Source: Thermus hydrothermalis | Lineage (GTDB): Bacteria > Deinococcota > Deinococci > Deinococcales > Thermaceae | NCBI RefSeq assembly: GCF_022760925.1 | Contig: NZ_JAKTNT010000002.1 | Coordinates: 1 to 64,000, forward strand | DNA: 64,000 nt | Direction of reading: 5' to 3' | Shown here: piece by piece, positions 16,431-25,534 of the stretch | How positions within the stretch are numbered: the first letter of the stretch is position 1 | Layout of the letters: every line of letters begins with the position of its first letter | Program-made: the position numbers and the translations under genes | The notes under the pieces: generated by a model | The model's input: the letters and a program-made list of their open reading frames with translations, nothing else | Told to the model about the DNA's origin: nothing | Databases searched by the model: none

Positions 16431-18232
16431 CCCAGGAGGACGCCTACACCAAGGCCTTTGACCGGGTTCTCTTCGCCCGCATCCTGGCCTACGTCCGTCC
16501 CTACCGCCTTCAGGTGGCATTGGCCCTCCTCTTTCTCCTCCTCACCACCCTCACCGCCGCCCTCACCCCCCTCTTCTTCAAGTGGGCCATAGATGGCGCC
16601 CTCCTTCCCCAGGAGGCCAAGCCCCTTTCCGAGCGCTTCGCCCTCCTCCTTTGGGTGAGCCTGGGCTTTTTGCTGGTGCGGGGGGTGAACTTCGCCGCCA
16701 CCTACGGGCAGACCTACCTCATCCAGTGGGTGGGGCAGAGGGTTCTCTTTGACCTCAGGAGCGCCCTCTTCGCCAAGCTCATGCGCCTCCACCCAGGCTT
16801 TTACGACAAGAACCCCGTGGGGCGGCTCATGACCCGCATCACCTCCGACGTGGACGCCATCAACCAGTTCATCACCGGGGGGCTCGTGGGGGTGATCGCC
16901 GACCTCTTCACCCTCTTGGGCCTTCTCGGCTTCATGCTCTTCTTGAGCCCCAAGCTCACCCTGGTGGTCCTCCTAGTGGTGCCCGTCCTCCTTGGGGTGA
17001 CGGTTTGGGTGAGGAACGGCATGCGCCTCGCCTACCGGGAGATGCGCCTGCGCCTCGCCCGGGTAAACGCTGCCTTGCAGGAGAACCTCTCGGGGGTGGA
17101 GACCATCCAGCTTTTTGTGAAGGAGAAGGAGCGGGAGGAGAAGTTTGACCGCTTGGCGCGCCACCTCCTCCAGGCCTGGGTGGAGATCGTGCGCTGGTTC
17201 GCCCTCTTCTTCCCCGTGGTGGGGTTCCTGGGGGATTTGGCGGTGGCGAGCCTCCTCTACGTGGGCGGGGGAGAGGTGGTGCGGGGCGTGGCCTCCTTGG
17301 GCCTTCTGGTGGCCTTCGTGGACTACACCCGGCAGCTTTTCCAGCCCCTCCAGGACCTTTCGGACAAGTTCAACCTCTTCCAGGGGGCCATGGCCAGCGC
17401 CGAGCGCATCTTTGGGGTTTTGGACACGGAGGAGGAGCTCAAGGACCCGGAAAACCCGAGGCTCATCCATCGCTTCCGGGGCGAGGTGGCCTTCCGGGAT
17501 GTCTGGTTCGCCTACACGCCCCAGGGCGTGGAGCCCACGGAGAAGGACTGGGTCCTAAAGGGGGTTTCCTTCCACATCCGCCCCGGGGAGAAGGTGGCCT
17601 TGGTGGGGGCCACGGGGGCGGGGAAGACCAGCGTGGTGAGCCTCATCGCCCGCTTCTACGACCCGCAAAGGGGCCAGGTCCTCATAGACGGCGAGGACGT
17701 GCGCCATTACCGCCAGGAGGAGCTAAGGCGCCACATCGGCATCGTCCTCCAAGACCCTTTTCTCTTCTCCGGCACCATCTTGGACAACCTCAGGCTCTTC
17801 CAGGAGGAGGTCCCGGAGGAAAAGGTGGTGGAGGTGGCGAAGTTCTTGGGGGTGCACGAGGCCATCCTGCGCCTGCCCAAGGGCTACCACACCCACGTGG
17901 GGGAAAGGGGGGCGGGGCTTTCCACGGGGGAGAAGCAGCTTTTGGCCCTGGTGCGGGCCCTCTTGGCTAGCCCCGACATCCTCCTCATCCTGGACGAGGC
18001 CACGGCCAACGTGGACTCGGAAACGGAAAGGCGCCTGCAGGAGGCTCTCTATAAGGCCATGGAGGGGAGGACCTCCATCATCATCGCCCACCGGCTCTCC
18101 ACCATCCGCCGGGTGGACCGCATCCTCGTTTTCCGGAAAGGGCGGCTTGTGGAGGAGGGGACCCACGAGGACCTCCTCGCCCGCGGGGGCTACTACGCCA
18201 CCCTTTACCGCCTGCAGTACGCTCAAGGGTGA
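16427..18232 (+). CDS. tmrA: heterodimeric ABC multidrug exporter, TmrA-type half (canonical Walker B, degenerate signature)
   Basis: The 601-residue partner of tmrB. Six membrane helices (about 20-330) and an NBD with Walker A GATGAGKTS, Q-loop LQDPFLFSG, Walker B ILLILDEATANVD with the catalytic Glu, and HRLST switch His. Its signature loop is LSTGEKQ instead of LSGGQ. Together with TmrB this leaves one competent ATP site (TmrA Walker motifs with TmrB LSGGQ) and one degenerate site, as known for TmrAB and TAP. folC follows with stop/start overlap. Confidence 0.96.
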   Translation: MTQEDAYTKAFDRVLFARILAYVRPYRLQVALALLFLLLTTLTAALTPLFFKWAIDGALLPQEAKPLSERFALLLWVSLGFLLVRGVNFAATYGQTYLIQWVGQRVLFDLRSALFAKLMRLHPGFYDKNPVGRLMTRITSDVDAINQFITGGLVGVIADLFTLLGLLGFMLFLSPKLTLVVLLVVPVLLGVTVWVRNGMRLAYREMRLRLARVNAALQENLSGVETIQLFVKEKEREEKFDRLARHLLQAWVEIVRWFALFFPVVGFLGDLAVASLLYVGGGEVVRGVASLGLLVAFVDYTRQLFQPLQDLSDKFNLFQGAMASAERIFGVLDTEEELKDPENPRLIHRFRGEVAFRDVWFAYTPQGVEPTEKDWVLKGVSFHIRPGEKVALVGATGAGKTSVVSLIARFYDPQRGQVLIDGEDVRHYRQEELRRHIGIVLQDPFLFSGTILDNLRLFQEEVPEEKVVEVAKFLGVHEAILRLPKGYHTHVGERGAGLSTGEKQLLALVRALLASPDILLILDEATANVDSETERRLQEALYKAMEGRTSIIIAHRLSTIRRVDRILVFRKGRLVEEGTHEDLLARGGYYATLYRLQYAQG

Positions 18233-19383
18233 TGGACTACGGGGAAGCCCTGGCCTGGCTTTACGGGAGAAGGCGGCAAGGGGAGCGGGGCCTGGGGCGG
18301 GTCAAGGTCCTCTTGGAGCGCCTGGGCCACCCGGAAGGGGCCTTCCAGGCGGTGCACGTCCTCGGCACCAACGGCAAGGGGAGCGTGGTGGCCTACCTCG
18401 AGGCCGCCTTCCGCGCCCAGGGCCTGGCCTTTGGGGCCTACACCAGCCCCCACCTGTGGGACTTCCGGGAGAGGATCCGCACCCACCTGGGCCTCATCCC
18501 CGAGGCGGAGGTGGTGCGCTTCGTGGCCTGGGCCAGGGCGGAGGTTTGGCCCGAGCCCCCGGGCTTTTTTGACCTGGCCACCGCCCTGGCCTTCCACCAT
18601 TTCCGGGAAAGGGGGGTGGTCCTGGCGGCGGTGGAGGCGGGGGTAGGGGGGGAGAAGGACGCCACCAACGCCCTCCCCCGGGTGGCCCTCACCGTGCTCA
18701 CCCAGGTGGGGGAGGACCACCTGGAGGCTTTGGGGGGGAGCCTCGAGGCGGTGGCCCGGGAGAAGGCGGGGGCCTTCCGGGAAGGGGTGCCCGTGGTCAC
18801 GGGGGCCCAGGGGGTAGGCCTAGCGGTGGTCCGGGAGGTGGCGAGGGCCAAGGGGGCACCCCTTTACGCCCTGGACCCCCAGGACCCCCTCTTCGCCCTC
18901 CCCGCACCCCCCGCCCTAAGGGGGGCCTTCCAGGAGGCTAACGCCCGGCTTGCCGCCGCCGCGCTAAGGCTTCTCGGCTTCCCCGAGGAGGCCATCGCCC
19001 GGGGGCTAAGGGAGGCCAGGAACCCGGGGCGGCTAGAGCGGTTCCTCCTGGAGGGGGTGGAGGTCTACCTGGACGGGGCCCACAACCCCCCAGCGGCGGA
19101 GGCCTTGGCCAGGGAGTTTTCCGCCTACCACCTCCTCTTCGGCGCCTTCCCCCGCAAGGACGTGGGGGGGATGCTGGCCCACCTCCTCCCCAAGGCGCGC
19201 ACCGTGCGCTACGCCCGGGCGGGGGAGGGGGCCTTGGGGCCGGAGCTGGGGGCGCCCTTCTTTGAGGACCCTTGGGAGGCGCTTTGGCACGGGGTGGAGG
19301 CGGCCAAGGGGGACGGCCTGCCCCTCCTCTGCACGGGCTCCTTGTACCTGGTGGGGGCCCTTAGGCGGCGGCTTACTCCCTAG
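18232..19383 (+). CDS. folC: folylpolyglutamate synthase/dihydrofolate synthase
   Basis: FolC ligates glutamate to (dihydro)folates. The 383-residue protein has the Mur-ligase-type P-loop VLGTNGKGSVV, the folate-family TSPHLWDFRERI, VEAGVGGEKDATN, TQVGEDHLEALG and the C-terminal DGAHNPPAAEAL motif. The ATG at 18232 shares TGATG with the tmrA stop; a GTG one codon earlier is equally possible. It is the third gene in a tmrB-tmrA-folC unit although the functions are not obviously linked. The 3' end overlaps a convergent gene by 11 bases. Confidence 0.95.
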   Translation: MDYGEALAWLYGRRRQGERGLGRVKVLLERLGHPEGAFQAVHVLGTNGKGSVVAYLEAAFRAQGLAFGAYTSPHLWDFRERIRTHLGLIPEAEVVRFVAWARAEVWPEPPGFFDLATALAFHHFRERGVVLAAVEAGVGGEKDATNALPRVALTVLTQVGEDHLEALGGSLEAVAREKAGAFREGVPVVTGAQGVGLAVVREVARAKGAPLYALDPQDPLFALPAPPALRGAFQEANARLAAAALRLLGFPEEAIARGLREARNPGRLERFLLEGVEVYLDGAHNPPAAEALAREFSAYHLLFGAFPRKDVGGMLAHLLPKARTVRYARAGEGALGPELGAPFFEDPWEALWHGVEAAKGDGLPLLCTGSLYLVGALRRRLTP

Positions 19384-20419
19384 CCTCCGCCAAGACCCAG
19401 CCCGAGGGGTCGGCAAAGACCACCCGGCGCACCCGCTGGAGCTCTAGGAGGACGTAAGGGCTGGTGAGGGCCTGGGTGACGATGGTTCCCGGCTTCGGGG
19501 CGATGAGGTTTAGGACCACCCGGGCGGCATCCCCGGCGTAGGTGACCCCGGCCACCTCGAGGCCATACCCCCCCGTGGGCTTCAGGCCCCAGAAGAAGGC
19601 GGCCACGCTCCGGGTGCGGAAGTCCACGCTGGGGGCGGGGGGACGGGGGATGCGGTTGGCCACCACCAGGTTCCAGACCTCGGCGAAGCGGGCGGGGTCG
19701 TTGGCGAGGAAGGCCTTGGCCTCCGTTTCCTGGTAGGCGGCCTGGGTGCCCCGGTTCAGGATGCGGTAAAGGGGGGCAGGAGGGCTCACCGCCTCCAGCC
19801 TAAGCCCGTACTGGACCAAAAGCGCCCCCACCCGGTAGCTGTCGGGGGGCGGGTCCAGGCTGAGGGGCCTAAGGACGGGCTCTTGAAGCTCAAAGAGCAC
19901 CACTTGCCGCCCGCCCCTGCGGGCAAGCACCTCCCGTAGGAGGACCTGGGTTTCCGCCCCCGTGAAGGCGTACAGGTTAGGGGTGAGGTAGGTTGCGGGC
20001 TGGACCAGGCTTCGCCTTTCTCCTTCCTTCAGGCTTCCCGTGAGGCGTACCCAGCCCACCCCGTCGTAGAGCCAGGTGGCCCGGAGGGCGGTTTGGGCCC
20101 GCACCTCCACAAGGCTTCCCTCTATACCCCGCACGGCTTCCGCAGGCGGCCTCAGGGCCGGGCCCACCTCCCGCAGGAGGGGGTTGCCGTCCACCCAAAG
20201 CGCCCCCGGCACCGCCCAGAGGCTTTCCCGGCTGGCTTTTTCCAGGCGCAAGGTCTTTTCCGAGAGGCGCACCTCCCGGGGCTCCCCGTAGAAGTAGGTC
20301 CAGCGCTCCGTGGCTTCGGGGAAAAGGAGCTGGGCCTCGGCCACCCGGTAGCCCGAGCCTTGAAGCACCTCGCAGGCGGCGAGGAGGGGCAGGACGAGGA
20401 GGAAGAGGCTTTTCCTCAT
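19373..20419 (-). CDS. lipoprotein with C-terminal PrcB-like domain
   Basis: A 348-residue exported protein. The signal peptide ends in a lipobox-like LLAAC (Cys15), so it is probably membrane-anchored. The last about 90 residues (VDFRTRSVAAFFWGLKPTGGYGLEV...PGTIVTQALTSPYVLLEL) match the PrcB C-terminal domain, first seen in a spirochaete protease-complex subunit; its general role is unclear. The N-terminal part is not recognised. TATCAT lies six bases before the ATG, pointing to a leaderless transcript. It is a single gene between folC and the dpp-like operon. Confidence 0.8.
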   Translation of the reverse strand: MRKSLFLLVLPLLAACEVLQGSGYRVAEAQLLFPEATERWTYFYGEPREVRLSEKTLRLEKASRESLWAVPGALWVDGNPLLREVGPALRPPAEAVRGIEGSLVEVRAQTALRATWLYDGVGWVRLTGSLKEGERRSLVQPATYLTPNLYAFTGAETQVLLREVLARRGGRQVVLFELQEPVLRPLSLDPPPDSYRVGALLVQYGLRLEAVSPPAPLYRILNRGTQAAYQETEAKAFLANDPARFAEVWNLVVANRIPRPPAPSVDFRTRSVAAFFWGLKPTGGYGLEVAGVTYAGDAARVVLNLIAPKPGTIVTQALTSPYVLLELQRVRRVVFADPSGWVLAEARE

Positions 20420-20465
20420 GCCCCCATGATACCCGGGAGGAAATTCCGCGCCTTTAAGGCTTTCT

Positions 20466-21485
20466 TTACCGGCTCCTGGGGTCCAGGGCGTCCCTTAGGC
20501 CATCGCCCAGGAGGTTGAAGGCCAGGACCAGTCCCATGATGGCGAGGCCGGGGAAAGTGGCCACGTGGGGCGCCACGGCCAGGTACTCCCTTCCCCTGGC
20601 CAGCATGAGCCCCCACTCGGGCTCGGGAGGACGGGCTCCGAGGCCCAAAAAGCCCAATCCTGCGGCGAATAGGATGGCGATGGCCATTTGCAGGCTGCTC
20701 TGGATCAGGATGGGCCCGAGGGCATTGGGCATGAGATGTCTGAGGAGGATGCGGGTGTGGGAAGCGCCCAGGGCCCGGGCCGCTTCCACGTAGTCTAGGG
20801 CCTTTAGGGAGAGGACCACGCCCCGCACGAGCCGGGCGTAAATAGGGACAGCGGCGATGCCCACGGCGATCATGGCGTTGGTAAGGCCAGGCCCGAGGAT
20901 GGCCACCAGGACGATGGCAAGGAGGATGCCGGGAAAGGCGAGCATCACGTCCACTCCCCGCTGCACCAGAAGGTCAAGCCTTCCCCCAAAGTAGGCGGAA
21001 AGCGCCCCTATGGGGGCGCCGAGGAAGAGACCGATCCCCACGGCCACGAGCCCGATGGTGAGGGAGATGGGGATGCCGTAGAGGAGGCGGGAGAGGAGGT
21101 CGCGTCCCTGTTCGTCCGTGCCCAGGAGGTAGAGCCGGGCGGGGCCGTCTACCCCGAAGAGGTGGAGGTTGCCCTTAAGGCCAAGCCAGTGCCATTCTTC
21201 GCCCCGGACCAGGAAGCGAACGGGGTACCGTTCCTCCCACCTGATCTGCACCCCCTCCAGGGGATGGCGGAAGACGGGGCTTACGTAAAGGCCTAACTCC
21301 CCTTGGGGCCCGCGGAGGCTTAGCCCCGCCAGGGGGGGAATGTAGGTGCTCCGGAGGTCCTGGGCGTAAGGGGAGTAGGGGGCGAGGAAGGGGGCGAAGA
21401 GCCCTGCCAACAGGTAGAGGGCGAGCAGGAGCATGCCCGCTTGTGCCAGCCGGTTTTTCAGGAAGCGGCGCCAAGGCCTAGTCAT
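20466..21485 (-). CDS. ABC transporter permease, DppC/OppC type
   Basis: A 339-residue inner-membrane permease of the peptide/nickel family. An N-terminal OppC-N helix (LAQAGMLLLALYLLAGLFAPFLAPYSP, in two pieces) is followed by a long periplasmic insert (about 50-130) and five more helices with the EAA-loop text DYVEAARALGASHTRILLRHLMPN. The ATG at 21485 overlaps the last codons of the DppB-type gene by eight bases. The insert between helix 1 and the core is longer than in E. coli DppC. No ATPase genes follow, so the ATPases must be encoded elsewhere. Confidence 0.93.
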   Translation of the reverse strand: MTRPWRRFLKNRLAQAGMLLLALYLLAGLFAPFLAPYSPYAQDLRSTYIPPLAGLSLRGPQGELGLYVSPVFRHPLEGVQIRWEERYPVRFLVRGEEWHWLGLKGNLHLFGVDGPARLYLLGTDEQGRDLLSRLLYGIPISLTIGLVAVGIGLFLGAPIGALSAYFGGRLDLLVQRGVDVMLAFPGILLAIVLVAILGPGLTNAMIAVGIAAVPIYARLVRGVVLSLKALDYVEAARALGASHTRILLRHLMPNALGPILIQSSLQMAIAILFAAGLGFLGLGARPPEPEWGLMLARGREYLAVAPHVATFPGLAIMGLVLAFNLLGDGLRDALDPRSR

Positions 21486-22398
21486 AGCGCACCCGTGGGT
21501 CAATCCAAGCGTAGGCCAGGTCCACCAAGAGGTTGACCAGGATGAAGGTTACCGCCACTAGGAGCACGGCCCCCTGGACCACAGGGTAGTCCCGGGCCAG
21601 GATGGAGCCCACGAGGAGTTGCCCAAGCCCCGGCCAGGCGAAGATGGTTTCGGTGATGACCGCGCCTGCAAGGAGAGAGCCAAACTCCAGGCCCGCCACG
21701 GTGACCACGGGGATGAGGGCATTTCTCAGGGCGTGCTTGAAGATCACCACCCGTTCCGCAAGGCCCTTGGCCCGGGCGGTGCGGATGTAGTCCTGGGAGA
21801 GGACCTCGAGGAGGGTCCCCCGTGTCATGCGGGCGAGGAGGGCAGTAGCGTTTACTCCTAGGGTGACGGCGGGCAGGACCAGGTGGGCTAGGGTGCCCTT
21901 CCCCGCCACGGGGAACCAACCCAGCTCCACGCTGAAGATGAGGATGGCGAGGAGACCGAACCAGAAGACCGGCATGGAGACGCCCAGGAGGGCGAGAACC
22001 ATGACGAGGAGGTCCAGGCCGCTTCCGGGGCGTAGGGCGGCGAGGATGCCTAAAGGGATGCCGGTGAGGAGGGCCACCAGGATGGCGGCGCTGGCGAGCT
22101 CCACCGTGTTGGGAAAGTAGGTCTTGAGCTCTTCCAGCACCGGGCGGCGGCTTCGGGCCGATTCACCAAGGTCTCCCCGAAGTAGGGCGCCGAGGTAGAG
22201 GGCGAACTGTTCCACCAAAGGGCGGTCCAGGCCGTACCGGGTTCGGATGGCCTCGAGGGTCTCGGGCGTAGCGAACTCCCCGGCTAGGAGCACGGCCGGG
22301 TCTCCCGGGGCTAGGCGCACCATGAGGAAGACCAGGAGGACCACGCCAAAGAGGGTGGGGATGGCCACGAGGAGACGGCGAAGGGTGTAGGAAAGCAT
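21478..22398 (-). CDS. ABC transporter permease, DppB/OppB type
   Basis: A 306-residue permease beginning MLSYTLRRLLVAIPTLFGVVLLVFLMVRLAPGDP (start of that run quoted in parts), the standard DppB N-terminus. Family text includes RTRYGLDRPLVEQ, GDLGESARSRRPV and the EAA loop DYIRTARAKGLAERVV. The ATG at 22398 is chosen over a longer in-frame reading because family members start with the MLSY-type residues. It is separated from the binding-protein gene by a strong stem-loop and overlaps the DppC-type gene by eight bases. Confidence 0.94.
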   Translation of the reverse strand: MLSYTLRRLLVAIPTLFGVVLLVFLMVRLAPGDPAVLLAGEFATPETLEAIRTRYGLDRPLVEQFALYLGALLRGDLGESARSRRPVLEELKTYFPNTVELASAAILVALLTGIPLGILAALRPGSGLDLLVMVLALLGVSMPVFWFGLLAILIFSVELGWFPVAGKGTLAHLVLPAVTLGVNATALLARMTRGTLLEVLSQDYIRTARAKGLAERVVIFKHALRNALIPVVTVAGLEFGSLLAGAVITETIFAWPGLGQLLVGSILARDYPVVQGAVLLVAVTFILVNLLVDLAYAWIDPRVRYD

Positions 22399-22413
22399 GT
22401 TTCTTCCAGGATT

Positions 22414-22440
22414 GGCCCCGTGGGCTTGTCCCACGGGGCC
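22414..22440. other. intercistronic stem-loop between binding protein and permease genes
   Basis: GGCCCCGTGGG (22414-22424) pairs perfectly with CCCACGGGGCC (22430-22440) around a five-base loop. It lies in the 59-base gap after the binding-protein gene. No U-rich tail follows in the direction of transcription, so RNA stabilisation or partial attenuation is likelier than full termination. Confidence 0.7.
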
Positions 22441-22457
22441 ATGGGCCTAAAGACGGA

Positions 22458-23960
22458 CTAGCGGAACCGGGCCTTGTAGGCCAGGTACCGCTCCGTGGGA
22501 TGGACGATGAAGCCCTGAACCTCCTTGCGGATGGCGGTAACCTGAACCTCCGAGTGGAGGAAGAGCCATGGCGCATCCCGCCAGATACGGTTCATGGCCT
22601 CGCGGTAGAGCTGCTGCCGGCCCTGGGGCAGGGTGGAGATCCGGGCCTGGGCCAGGAGCTTGTCCACCTCAGCGTTCTTGTAGAAGGCGCGGTTAAAGCC
22701 TGGGGCCCACTGGCTGGAGTGGAAGAGGGGATAGAGGCCGTAGTCCGCATCCCCCGTCACCGTGCCCCAGCCTAGCATGGCCATCTGGATGCGGTTTTCC
22801 CGTAAGGGCCGCTGGGTTTCCTGGAGGTAGGCACCCCACTCCAGGGTCTGGATGGTGGCCTCCACACCTACCCGGCGGAGCTGGCCCTGGATGGCCTCGC
22901 ACACCTGGATGTCCTGGAAGTAGCGGCCCGTGGGGCAGTGGAGGGTGATCCTAAGGGGTGTGCTCACCCCAGCCTGGCGCAAGAGTTCTTGGGCCCTTTG
23001 CGGGTTGTACTCGTACCGCCCCACGGGGGCATAGCCAAAGATTCCCGGGGCGATGGGAGCGTCGGAGATGCGGCCGATGCCCCCTAGGACGAACTGAAGG
23101 ATCTCCTCCTTGTTCACCGCGTGGTTCAGGGCCTGGCGCACGCGCACATCGTTAAAGGGAGCCCGCTGCGTGTTGAAGTAGATGTAGATGGTGCGGAGGC
23201 TAGGCGTGCGCACCACTTCCACCGCGGGATTGGTTTGGAGCCGCGGGATGTCTTGGGGAGGAATCCGCACCGCCACGTGGGCCTGGCCCGTTTCCACGAG
23301 GGCCACACGGGTCGTCCCTTCGGGTACTGGTATAAAGCGCACCTGGGGAATAGGGGGTTTCTCCCCCCAGTAGTTCTCGTTGCGCACCAGGTCTACGTAC
23401 TGCCCCTTTTGCCACGCCTGGAAACGGTAGGGGCCGGTGCCTACGGGGTTGTCCCGGTACTGGGCCCCTAGGCGTTGGATGGCCGTGGGGCTTTGGATGG
23501 CGGTGGAGCTATGGGTGAGATGGGCGAGAATAGGGGCGAAGGGGTTTTTGAGGCGGAGGCGCACCGTGTAGGGGTCCACCACCTCCACCCGGTCCAGCTC
23601 GGAAAGGAGGAAGGCAAAGGGGCTCGCCAACTCTCGGGATACGAAGCGCTCCAGGTTGAACTTCACCGCTTCGGCGTTGAAGGGGGTGCCGTCGTGGAAG
23701 ACGATGCCCCGACGAAGCCGGATGGTGAGGGTCTTGCCGCCGTCGGCGAAGTTGTAACCCTCCGCTAAGTGGGGCACGATCCGCCCCTCTGGGGTGAGTT
23801 CAAAGAGGGTTTCGCTGATGTGGGTCACCACCGTGGCCGAGGGGGAGTCCTGGGCCAAGGGCGCATCTAGGGTGATGGGATCGGTGCCCTGGGCCACGAT
23901 GAGGCGCTGGGCCCAGGCGTTGAGGGCGATTAGGCCGAAAACCACCAGTGCCTTTCTCAT
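22458..23960 (-). CDS. ABC transporter substrate-binding protein, SBP_bac_5 (peptide/nickel/opine type)
   Basis: A 500-residue periplasmic binding protein. A signal peptide (MRKALVVFGLIALNAWAQ, about 1-18) is followed by the family 5 fold: LDPITLDAP-like start, HISETLFELTPEGRIVPHLAEGY, LRRGIVFHDGTPFNAEAVKFNLER and VGTGPYRFQAWQKGQYVDLVRNENYW (in parts). No lipobox Cys is seen. Usual substrates are di/oligopeptides. GGGAGG precedes the ATG; an earlier in-frame start is rejected. Promoter and hairpin are given separately. Codon use is slightly less GC-rich than the liv genes. Confidence 0.94.
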   Translation of the reverse strand: MRKALVVFGLIALNAWAQRLIVAQGTDPITLDAPLAQDSPSATVVTHISETLFELTPEGRIVPHLAEGYNFADGGKTLTIRLRRGIVFHDGTPFNAEAVKFNLERFVSRELASPFAFLLSELDRVEVVDPYTVRLRLKNPFAPILAHLTHSSTAIQSPTAIQRLGAQYRDNPVGTGPYRFQAWQKGQYVDLVRNENYWGEKPPIPQVRFIPVPEGTTRVALVETGQAHVAVRIPPQDIPRLQTNPAVEVVRTPSLRTIYIYFNTQRAPFNDVRVRQALNHAVNKEEILQFVLGGIGRISDAPIAPGIFGYAPVGRYEYNPQRAQELLRQAGVSTPLRITLHCPTGRYFQDIQVCEAIQGQLRRVGVEATIQTLEWGAYLQETQRPLRENRIQMAMLGWGTVTGDADYGLYPLFHSSQWAPGFNRAFYKNAEVDKLLAQARISTLPQGRQQLYREAMNRIWRDAPWLFLHSEVQVTAIRKEVQGFIVHPTERYLAYKARFR

Positions 23961-23999
23961 AGATCCTCCCTTCCTGTGCGAACCGCAAGCTTCAAGCAA

Positions 24000-24028
24000 A
24001 GTATAAGCGCCCCCTTTTGGGGGCGCAA
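24000..24028 (-). promoter_or_regulatory. promoter of the dpp-like operon embedded in the liv terminator hairpin
   Basis: On the minus strand TTGCGC (24023-24028), a 17-base spacer and TATACT (24000-24005) form a good sigma-A-type promoter, with an expected start near 23993 and a 33-base leader. The spacer is almost entirely the stem-loop of the preceding feature. Confidence 0.7.
24007..24026 (-). terminator. stem-loop after livF
   Basis: GCGCCCCC (24007-24014) pairs with GGGGGCGC (24019-24026) around a four-base loop, starting 19 bases past the livF stop codon. The downstream minus-strand bases TTATACTTT give only a weak U tract, so termination may be partial and liv-to-dpp read-through is possible. 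Confidence 0.6.
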
Positions 24029-24044
24029 GCCCGGGTATGGCCTC

Positions 24045-24758
24045 CTAGCCCTCACCCAGGTAGGCCTTTTGCACTTCGGGGTTTTCCGCAAGCGCTTTAG
24101 CGGGCCCCGAAAGGGTTATCTCCCCCGTGGCCAGGACATAGCCCCGGTGGGCGATCTGCAGGGCGAGCCGGGCGTTTTGCTCCACCAAGAGGATGGTCTT
24201 CCCCTCTTGGTTCAGCTTCTGGATGGTTTCAAAGATGAAGTCCACCAGCACCGGGGCCAGGCCCATGGAGGGCTCGTCCATGAGGAGGATCCGGGGGTTT
24301 TGCATCAGGGCCCGCCCAATGGCCAGCATCTGCTGCTCGCCCCCTGAGAGCGTTCCCCCCTTTTGGTGCCTCCGCTCGTAAAGCCTAGGGAAAAGGGCGA
24401 AGACCTGCTCCTTGCGCTCCTGGACCACCTTGCGGTCCTTTTCCAAAAAGGCCCCGATTTCCAGGTTCTCCTCCACGGTGAGCCTAGGAAAGATCCTCCG
24501 CCCCTCGGGTACGTGCCCTATCCCCAGGGCCACGATCTGGTGGGCGGGGAGGCGGTGGATGGGCTTTCCCTGAAAGAGGACCTCCCCTTGCCTGGGCCGC
24601 ACGAGGCCGCTGATGGTCCTTAGGGTGGTGCTCTTGCCCGCCCCGTTGGAGCCGATGAGGGTCACGATCTCCCCCTCCTCCACCCTTAGGGAAACCCCCT
24701 TTAGGGCGTGGATGTGGCCGTAGTAGGTGTGGACCCCCTTAAGTTCCAGAAGGCTCAT
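24045..24758 (-). CDS. livF: branched-chain amino-acid ABC transporter ATPase LivF
   Basis: A 237-residue ATPase of the HAAT family. It shows Walker A GSNGAGKST, signature LSGGEQQMLAIGRALM, Walker B ILLMDEPSMGLAP and the LivF-type LLVEQNARLAL switch region. Short length and the MGLAP text separate LivF from LivG. It is last of livJ-livH-livM-livG-livF, each permease/ATPase junction overlapping as ATGA. Confidence 0.97.
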   Translation of the reverse strand: MSLLELKGVHTYYGHIHALKGVSLRVEEGEIVTLIGSNGAGKSTTLRTISGLVRPRQGEVLFQGKPIHRLPAHQIVALGIGHVPEGRRIFPRLTVEENLEIGAFLEKDRKVVQERKEQVFALFPRLYERRHQKGGTLSGGEQQMLAIGRALMQNPRILLMDEPSMGLAPVLVDFIFETIQKLNQEGKTILLVEQNARLALQIAHRGYVLATGEITLSGPAKALAENPEVQKAYLGEG

Positions 24759-25534
24759 GCCGCACCTCCCGCCGCCCCCTTGCCCAGGTAGGCCTCAATG
24801 ACCCGGGGGTTCTGCCGCACCTCCTCCGGCGTCCCCTCGGCGATCTTGGAACCGTACTCCAAGACGGCGATGCGGTCCGAGATGCGCATCACGAGGCGCA
24901 TATCGTGCTCAATGAGGACGATGGTGATGCCCAGTTCCTCCCGCAGTTTCTGGATGAAAGCCTGGAGCTCTTCCGTTTCCTTGGGGTTCATGCCGGCGGC
25001 GGGCTCGTCCAGGAGGAGGAGCCTGGGCTTCAGGGCCAGGGCCCGGGCGATCTCCAGCTTCCTTTGCTCGCCATAGGGGAGGTTTTTGGCCAGCTCGTCC
25101 TTGCGGTGGAGGAGGCCCACGTACGCTAGAAGCCGCTTGGCCTCCTCCTCCGCCCGCTTCTCCTCCCGCCGGGCCAGGGGGGTGCGGAAGACGGCGTGGA
25201 AGTAGGGGACGTGGATGTGCACGTGCATCCCCACCAGGATGTTCTCCAAAACGGTCATGGCCCCGAAGAGGCGGATGTTTTGGAAGGTGCGCCCCACACC
25301 CTCCTTGGCGATGCGGTCTGGGGAGAGCCCGGTCACGTCCTTGCCGAAGAGGAGGATCTTCCCCTCGTCGGGGGCGTAGATGCCGGTGAGGAGGTTGAAG
25401 AAGGTGGTCTTTCCCGCCCCGTTGGGGCCGATCACGGAGAAGATCTCCCCTTGGTTCACGCTAAGGCTCACGTCGTTCACCGCCACCAGGCCGCCAAAGC
25501 GCTTGGTGGCGTGGTGCACCTCTAGCGCCTTCAT
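24755..25534 (-). CDS. livG: branched-chain amino-acid ABC transporter ATPase LivG
   Basis: A 259-residue ATPase with Walker A GPNGAGKTT, GVGRTFQNIRLF (Q-loop region typical of LivG), signature LPYGEQRKLEIARALA, Walker B LLLLDEPAAGMNP and VLIEHDMRLVM. These differ from LivF in the expected positions, so the two ATPases form the HAAT heterodimer. It overlaps both livM and livF as ATGA. Confidence 0.97.
   Translation of the reverse strand: MKALEVHHATKRFGGLVAVNDVSLSVNQGEIFSVIGPNGAGKTTFFNLLTGIYAPDEGKILLFGKDVTGLSPDRIAKEGVGRTFQNIRLFGAMTVLENILVGMHVHIHVPYFHAVFRTPLARREEKRAEEEAKRLLAYVGLLHRKDELAKNLPYGEQRKLEIARALALKPRLLLLDEPAAGMNPKETEELQAFIQKLREELGITIVLIEHDMRLVMRISDRIAVLEYGSKIAEGTPEEVRQNPRVIEAYLGKGAAGGAA

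Noticed and set aside
18229-18231. GTG start for folC
   Set aside because: The ATG in the next codon is a stronger initiator with equal stop overlap; the difference is one residue.
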